In this document: in pieces, positions 57,220 to 64,000 of the stretch | Layout: each line of letters starts with the position of its first letter | How positions within the stretch are numbered: position 1 is the stretch's first letter | Origin: Blattamonas nauphoetae | Taxonomy: Eukaryota > Preaxostyla > Oxymonadida | Length of the DNA: 64,000 nucleotides | Direction: 5' to 3' | Assembly: GCA_033064195.1 (NCBI GenBank) | Contig: JARBJD010000114.1 | Span: forward strand, 1-64,000 | Translations under genes and position numbers: made by a program | The notes under the pieces: model-generated | Told to the model about the DNA's origin: nothing | What the model saw: only the letters and a program-made list of their open reading frames with translations | Database searches by the model: none

Positions 57220-60200
57220 TCAACTTTCGGTCTCAACTGACGAACTTTGGCTTCGATCTTCGTCACTTGTATCATCTTGATGCCGTAGGCTTCTCCTTGG
57301 ATCGTTTTTCTTTTTTCGATGATGTGGTGGTGATCGACCAGAAGTGGAGGAGTGATGTGATGATGGATGTGACGAAGAACTTCCTCTTGTTGACGACCTC
57401 CTGGACGAGAGAGAACTTGAAGAGTGTGACGACGAAGTGAATGTTGAATGGTCTGATGAATAGAACGATGACAGTGCCTCACTACCACTTTCTTCACTAC
57501 TTTCGTCTCCATTTCCATCTCTCCACATCAACTCCCACACACTTGTTCTCTCTCGGCGACAAATCAGATCATTCATCCCAATTCCGCTCCAAGAGGACGG
57601 TTCGAAAGACCCATTGAAATCACTGACATCATCTGAATCGAGAGACGCGACAAAATCACGGGTTTTGTTCGCGACCTTGCGCGCCCGTTGGACGAGTTTT
57701 GATGAAAGCGAGGTGGAATGCTGAATTGCGTCTAAAACGAAGCTTAATGCAGTGCTTTCTTCGTCATCGTTGACTTCGACAGGTGGTTCGATGCGGGTGT
57801 CGAAAAATGAGATTATTGAAGGAATTTGTAATGAATTGGCTGAGAAAAAGTCATTCTGTTCTGCTTCTATCCACTGTTCCACCCATTCAACGAACACTTC
57901 AATAAAATCATCTGTTGAGAGATCCAAGACCTGACCGCTAGCTGGAAGAGTCTCGTTCTCGTTCTGTTCTGCGTCGTGTTCGATTTTTCTTTTCACAAGC
58001 CACATCACACAATCGACATACTTGCATACAACGAGATCTGTTAAAACAGCAGCAACTTTCGATAACTCGAGATTGCCCATTGGCGACACATTTCTTCCTG
58101 ACCTCCCTGAAACGGCAAGTTGTGGGAGGAGGAATGAAAAAATCCGAGTGACCGCTCCAAGACAGAGTTCAGGGGCTCGGAAGTTATGGTGAACTGGAGA
58201 AGGAGAAAGAATGAGGATCAGATGAATAGAGAGAGAGTGATGAAAGAAAAATGTTCAAAAGAGAGTTGAGAGATCATACCATTTGAGATGACCAATGATT
58301 TATTCAGCATCTCTCCGATGAAGATGTGTAAACCATTCTGAATGATTAGTCCAAGAGCACTTGGGCTTTCAACAACTTGAGCAAGGAGATACAGTGACGT
58401 TGACTCATAGGAATGAATGTCATGTCGCTTTCCTCGATGTCGTGTGACTGTCTGGGTGAGAGACATTCCTGTATTCTGGAGGGAATGTGTTCCAAGAGAT
58501 CCAATACTTCCGTATCCAGCGTATCTCAGGAAACTCTCCAAAACACAATGTTGGTAAAGGGCGGATCTGATGAGCTCGATTCCACGGAAACTGACGAAAG
58601 AATTGATGCTTGCCTTGTCTGAACAGTGGCAGACGAGAAGATTCAGGAGTCTCACGCTCAGCGATGACAGTAGTTCGCAAATTTGCAACATGTCTCGGTT
58701 TTCCTCCAAGTCAATGGAGTTGTCGAATCCTTTCAGGGGACACCCGAAGTATCTGGCGACGAGATACGCTTGGTCGGTATTTGAGTAGACCGAGACGAGT
58801 GGATGTGGGAGAGGGAAATAAGTGAAAAGCGGCATGGCTGTTACCGGCGTTGAAATCAGTGACTGATCATCGTTGTCTCTGTTTGGAGTGGACGATCCAT
58901 TTTGGTGGAGAATGAAGAGGAGAGGTGTAATGTCGCGGATAGTCTCGATTGTTGAACGAAGTGACGCCATCACAACATTCATCAGAGTCACACTGAGCGC
59001 CAATTGACGCTGTTGTTTGGTGCGGAGGAGGCTGATAAGAACGCTGATTGTTGTTTTGAGAGATGTGACGACATCTTGAAGGGTTTCAATGTGATCTGTA
59101 TTCTTCTTACTCGACCCATTTTGAATGATTTGTTTCATCAAGTGGGCTATTGTTCGAGAGAATTTGGAGAAGACCAGAAGAAGTGTTTCCAGAAGTGTTG
59201 ATGTGGATTCATTCATCACTGATTTTGTTTCAAGTATTTTCTGATTCTCTTCGATCACAACAAGTGAGAAGAGCTTTTCATTTTTGGACAAGGTATGGAC
59301 AACTTGTAGGAGGATTCGAGCATTGTCAATCAAACCCTCTTCAATCGTGGCTTTCAGTAGAGAGATGAAACCAGTTGAAAAGAAGTGTGATTTCGTGGCA
59401 GCTCGCAACGATTGTGAATTTGTTGAGAAGAGTAGTTGAAGAAGAGTCAGAAGTTGGAAGGATTCTGTTGATGATGGTGGAAGTGACTGTAGAGCATTCA
59501 AGAACAGTCGAAGTGACAAGGAATCCACTTCAAAGTACTTTTGGACAGGTTCATGTAATGGGATTTCGTTTTGCTCATTTTGGAGAGCAGCCACAATCGA
59601 AGTGTTGGTGAAGTCATCAGCAAAAACACTGCTGAACAAGAGAGGCATCTCTTTCAATCTGAACAAGCGTTCAACAATCATCGATGTGATGGCGGTATGA
59701 AGCGTGATTGGGCAGATGAGAGTGGTCGTACTGTTTGAGCAGTTAAAGTGATGGAGCTTAAGTTTGGTTGTTTCATCATGTTTACCGGAATCGCAGAAGC
59801 AGGGGAGATCAGTCGATTTCGATCGTTTTGATAGGTACAAGATAAATTCCTTGTGGATCATAGAGAGAAGTTGGAGTGCTGTCATTGCTGATAACTTTGA
59901 TCCATCCTGTTTATCCACAAGTGTCCGAAGGAGAAGACGGGAAATGGTGATGAGGAGAGACAAAGCCATATGGGCATTAATAAGTGGAAGTGACTCAATC
60001 CTTGCTTGGTTGATTTTCTCTTGATTTTGGGTGGTATCATGAGTCAGAGTCAGAGGATGGACGAGTGTTTGTGAGTGAAGAATCGAAAACAGGATTGAGA
60101 GAGATGATGAGGAGAGGAACGACACGATGAACTGGTCGAATGTGGGAGGTGATTGTTTGGAAGTGGGCGAGATAATGAATCGAGATAGGAGCGTGAGTCC

Positions 60201-63200
60201 AGCTTGTGTGACAAGGGCATCTCCCCGTTTCATTGATGCAGAAATGATTGAAAATAGTGAATCAACAATAACTTGAGATTGGTTCTGTTGAATAAGGGGC
60301 AAATGTGAGAACATGTTGACCCGACGAAAGTCTCTAGAGAAAGATGGGGGAGCTTTAGAGTTTGGGGTGATTTGGGCGAGTGTTGTTGATGAGAGGATTG
60401 AATATTGGGCAAACTCAGAGAGGAAGGACTGTTTGGTCGTGGATGATGGAATAATCATGCACATATGCGAGATGGTGTTGATGATTGCGCTTAGAGACTT
60501 CGAAACGAGCGAAAGTTTCTGGATCTCATCTTCAGCATCATCATCGCCACGATGTCCTCTCCCAGAATCATAGTACTTCTCCAGAAGAATGGCAAATAGA
60601 TCAAAAATGATTTGAATAAATCTTTGTGTTGATATCTCCGGAAGAACAAGAGAGGTTTCGTCTTCCTCAGTGTGAGAGGTGACGGTTGAAGCTGTTTCCG
60701 AGCTTTCAGTGGACTCGTATCTTTCAGAAGGATAGTTTCTGGCCATGAGATCATTGGCACTGATGGAAGGGATGATCGCATAACGATCCGAAAGGCGTTT
60801 GAGTTGAGAATCAGACATGTCTTTGAGAATGAAAGGAGCAGGGAATTGAATTGTACCAATTGACGAAGGGCACACAAGGAGAGAAACACAACGAAGTGCA
60901 TTTTCAATTGAAGACAGGACAACTCGTTCTGAGAACTCATCATGAGTGGCATTGCCCTCGAGGCAGTCGGAGCACTGGCCCAACGCCCAGAACAATTTCT
61001 GGATGATGGATGGAAGCTCAAAGTGGACAATATCACTTGAGAGATCTGGAGTTTCAGTTGGAGTTTCACTTCGAGATGGAATTCGCTTTGATTTGACATC
61101 TTTCGAAGAGCTATTCATCTCCACACTCGCTGCCACTCGAATCGACAAGATCCTCATCAGAATGTGAAGAGCATTGTTGAATCCTGTCGAGTGTGGTTGT
61201 GATTTGAGAATCACGCCCATAAGAGATTCCAACGACGGTCGACTGTTCAAAAGCGATAAAGCGGCGAGTGTCGAAAGAGGCATTTGAGTATGATCGTCTC
61301 GAATGGTGGACGAAAGGATGATGTTGGTGAGAGACAAGACTTTGTCTCGGAGTGATTTGTGGGTATGGATTTGACGGATTGAAAATATTATGGGGATGAG
61401 GTAATGGGTGAACAGAAGTGAATGGAGAGAGGCAGGGTGTCGGACAATTGATGATAGTGCTTGAAGACATACTCCGAGGAGAGAAATGAAGATACTGTGC
61501 GATGATTCTTTGGTGGAAGTTTCGATCATGGGCGGTGAAGAGGAGACCTCAATTGCAGACTTGATCAGATTTAACGGGACGCAATGGATTCCTTTGTCGA
61601 AAATGGCTCCAAGGGACCGCGGTTGGACAGTTGTGGTGAAAATAGTGAGTGCATTGAGTGCGATTTGCATTTGTTGGTTGAGTGTCCTGTGTGAGGTCCA
61701 GAATAACTGAGTCGATGATGAAGACACGCTGTGGAGAACACTTTCGAAGGTGTCTGAATCAAAATCGGACAAAGTTCCGAGAATCTCCATGAGCTTCGAT
61801 ATTCCATCACAATTGAGAAACTGTTGTTTGACCGTATCGGCCAGCGATGAACGGAAGATGCGGACGATGAAAGATAGTGAATGATCGAGAATCGGAGTAA
61901 AATCGATGAACGACATTGAATTGATCATTGACACAACACAATTTGAGGCGTCTGAAGCAACAAACGAAGGAGAAAATGACACAGCATCCAAAATAGTGGC
62001 TCCAATGTAGCACCGAACAGTATCTGACAAACTTGAACTGGCATTGAAGGATGTTGTCTCAGAATGGGATGGCTGTTCCGCCAGAAAATGGTCGAGTCCT
62101 TTCGAAATCAGAGTAAGGGTCGAGCCCACGATTGGAGGTGTGTTCAGATTGCTGACTGACACAGACCAGGGTAGCGGTTGGAGGGTGTCGTCCGATTGAG
62201 ATGATTTTGATTGAACACGTTGTTGGGCTCTTCCTTTCTCGACTTCGATGATAACCAGACTAAATTGTGTCACAATGAAGCCAATCAAAACCCAGTTCCA
62301 CTCGTCGACAACACCTGAAACGATGTCCATGAACGATTTTGCAATCTTGATTGGAGCTTCTTCGATAGACACATCGCACAATTCCAGTAACTTGCCCAGT
62401 TCTTCGAAAATTCCGTGTCCAACGAGGATTTCGAATTGTGAAGGGATGAAGGATGGAATTGAATCCAATATTGGTTGGTGTTTGATTGCTGATATAAACA
62501 TGCAACTGAGAGCGAGCATTGTGCAGAGAGGAAGGCCAGAGACTGGGGCTGGTGAAGAGACGGCCATCGTCTGAAGCGATGAGAAGATATTGTTCATTCG
62601 GCGAGGGATGTCGTACGCGGTGAGAGATGGATGAGAACGATGCGATGATGACAATACGTGTTTGTTGGGCAGCGCTGAGAAGAGAATGATGAAGAGCGAT
62701 GAAAGATCGTGATGGATGTTCTTGATGGTCTCGTAGTCGTGTTGTGAGAGTGTGGAACTCACCGCTGTCGTCATTCTATCCAAAAGAATGGGGATGTCCG
62801 TTGATTGCGGGAGAGGTGAATGTGGAGCGAGGCCAAAGAAAGCTGATTTGTCGTGTTTTGGCACGAGTTTTCGAGGAACTTTTCGATCGAACGACGGGGC
62901 TGTTTGATGTTCGAATCCTCTTTTTGCAGCAACCTCTGTAACGTCTGCGAGTTCCTGTTCCAAGAGTACAATTTTGGCTTTCAATTCGTTTTCTCTGGTC
63001 TCAAATTCAGTTTCTTTCCGTTTGAATTCATCTTCTTTTTCTCGCTTTCCTTGCTCGACTTGTCTCAATAACTGGATTGAGACCTGATCTTCAGAATTCG
63101 ATTCAACTTGCGCTTGGAGTTGGTGCTGGATCGATTGGTAGGTTTTCTGGACAGTCTCAAGTTGGTCCCTCAATTGTTTGTTCTCTTCCGTCATTGTCAG

Positions 63201-64000
63201 CAACTCGCGCTCACGTTCCGCCAGATCATCTCGAATCCGAGCGTTTTCAGCTTCTTTTCGTTCAACAATTTTGGCTTTGCTGTTCAATTTGAGAGTCAAT
63301 TCTTTGTTTGACTCAACCAAATCCTGATTCTGCATCTTTAAATGGCCCGCTCCATCTTTCGTGAATTCTGTGAGCTCGTCGACTTGTTGGATCAGATCCT
63401 GTTTCTCGCTTTCCAGAGTCAAGCACTGTTCCTCCAATAACTCCATCCTTGCTTTCACCTCATCGTATGTTTCTTGTTGTTGATCTTTCTGTGTTGCTAG
63501 CTCGTCCTCGAGAAGAGTGATTTTGGTGACAAGTGAGAGTGTGCACGAGATGATGGAGAGAAGCTGGGGGAATGATGCAGTTAGAGAGATGGAATCAAGT
63601 GGTATTGATTTGTAGCCAAATTCAAGTCTGTTCATCCCGTCGACAATCAGGTCGTATTCTTCACCGAACAGGACACGGAGTTTCTGCTCTTCCATTTCTG
63701 TAATCCCTTCCAACTGAAATGCATCGGCGCTGAAGATCGTCAAGTCGTTGGCGAGTAGCTGCTCGTCTTCAGAATTGATGGATATATCGTCATCGCCATT
63801 CTTCTCGTCATCCACGTCTTTGTTGATTAACGACAGACCTCTGACTCCGTGTTCGTCACCTTCTGCTTGACACTGGTCGGCAAGAGTAGTGAGGGCTTTA
63901 CAGAGAAGTTGGATGCTGTCTTTCTCTTTTTGCAGATTTGCAACGGCGGAAACCAATTCACCCTGAAATTGCTCTTTTTCCAGTCTGAATTCCTCTCGCT
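57220..64000 (-). CDS. Giant coiled-coil and helical-repeat protein, N-terminus beyond window
   Basis: The frame is open through the right edge (64000), so the start lies outside. In the window: exon 58280-64000 (partial), intron 58194-58279 (86 bp, GTATGA...CTCCAG, phase 1), exon 57220-58193; about 2,230 residues. The N-terminal visible ~330 residues contain heptad coiled coils (RDDLAERERELLTMTEENKQ) preceded by an acidic stretch with EDEEQLL-type sequence. The next ~1,550 residues are a Leu/Ser-rich helical solenoid that looks like armadillo/HEAT-type repeats but with no diagnostic motif. The C-terminal ~130 residues are Ser/Arg/His-rich and disordered (runs of SSSS with RRS). No membrane segment or catalytic motif. 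A large scaffold is likely; the family was not recognised. Confidence 0.75.

Overview
The window is nuclear DNA from a flagellated eukaryote with a compact, intron-bearing genome. An axonemal dynein heavy chain indicates a flagellum. Short GT-AG introns (31 to 149 bp by my reading) interrupt most genes. TAA, TAG and TGA all end host genes, so the code looks standard. Together with a virus-like element carrying structural-type genes this would fit a metamonad such as a Preaxostyla flagellate (Blattamonas-like), but that placement is inference. No CRISPR array, operon or bacterial feature is present.

Layout. Positions 1-7010 hold the right-hand part of a broken virus-like (Polinton-type) element: a small gene remnant, two tandem paralogous structural-type genes, a small intact gene, and on the other strand an intact fibre-type protein with an S74 self-chaperone domain. 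A small minus-strand gene and three ~250 bp repeats follow. Positions 7010-13317 are gene-poor accessory DNA: AT-rich low complexity, four copies of a hairpin repeat, two tRNA-like sequences (one heading a strongly structured RNA with a T-run after it), a degraded transposase-like remnant, a DIRS-type retroelement remnant with an inverted duplicate of itself, and a near-perfect 242 bp palindrome.

Positions 13318-64000 are dense host genes: axonemal dynein heavy chain (+), a disordered protein (+), TFIIIC TPR subunit (-), a membrane-anchored S41 peptidase-like protein (-), a small unrecognised four-exon gene (+), a PUF-repeat RNA-binding protein (-), exocyst Sec6 (+, ten exons), an IP3-receptor-type calcium channel (+), dyskerin/Cbf5 (-, six exons), an LRR/coiled-coil protein (+, ten exons), and a giant coiled-coil protein running off the right edge (-). 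Exon joins were checked by frame continuity, and the exon sums of Sec6, dyskerin and the LRR gene each come out divisible by three.

The host genes have unrelated jobs (motility, Pol III transcription, secretion, calcium release, snoRNP function), so nothing suggests a shared pathway. Divergent neighbours are packed tightly, with 49, 93 and as little as 10 bp between start codons. The most interesting non-coding item is the structured RNA candidate at 7690-7956. The most interesting protein oddity is the calcium channel, whose usual selectivity-filter motif is replaced. A third point is the splice-donor preference (T at +4, G at +5), seen across unrelated genes.
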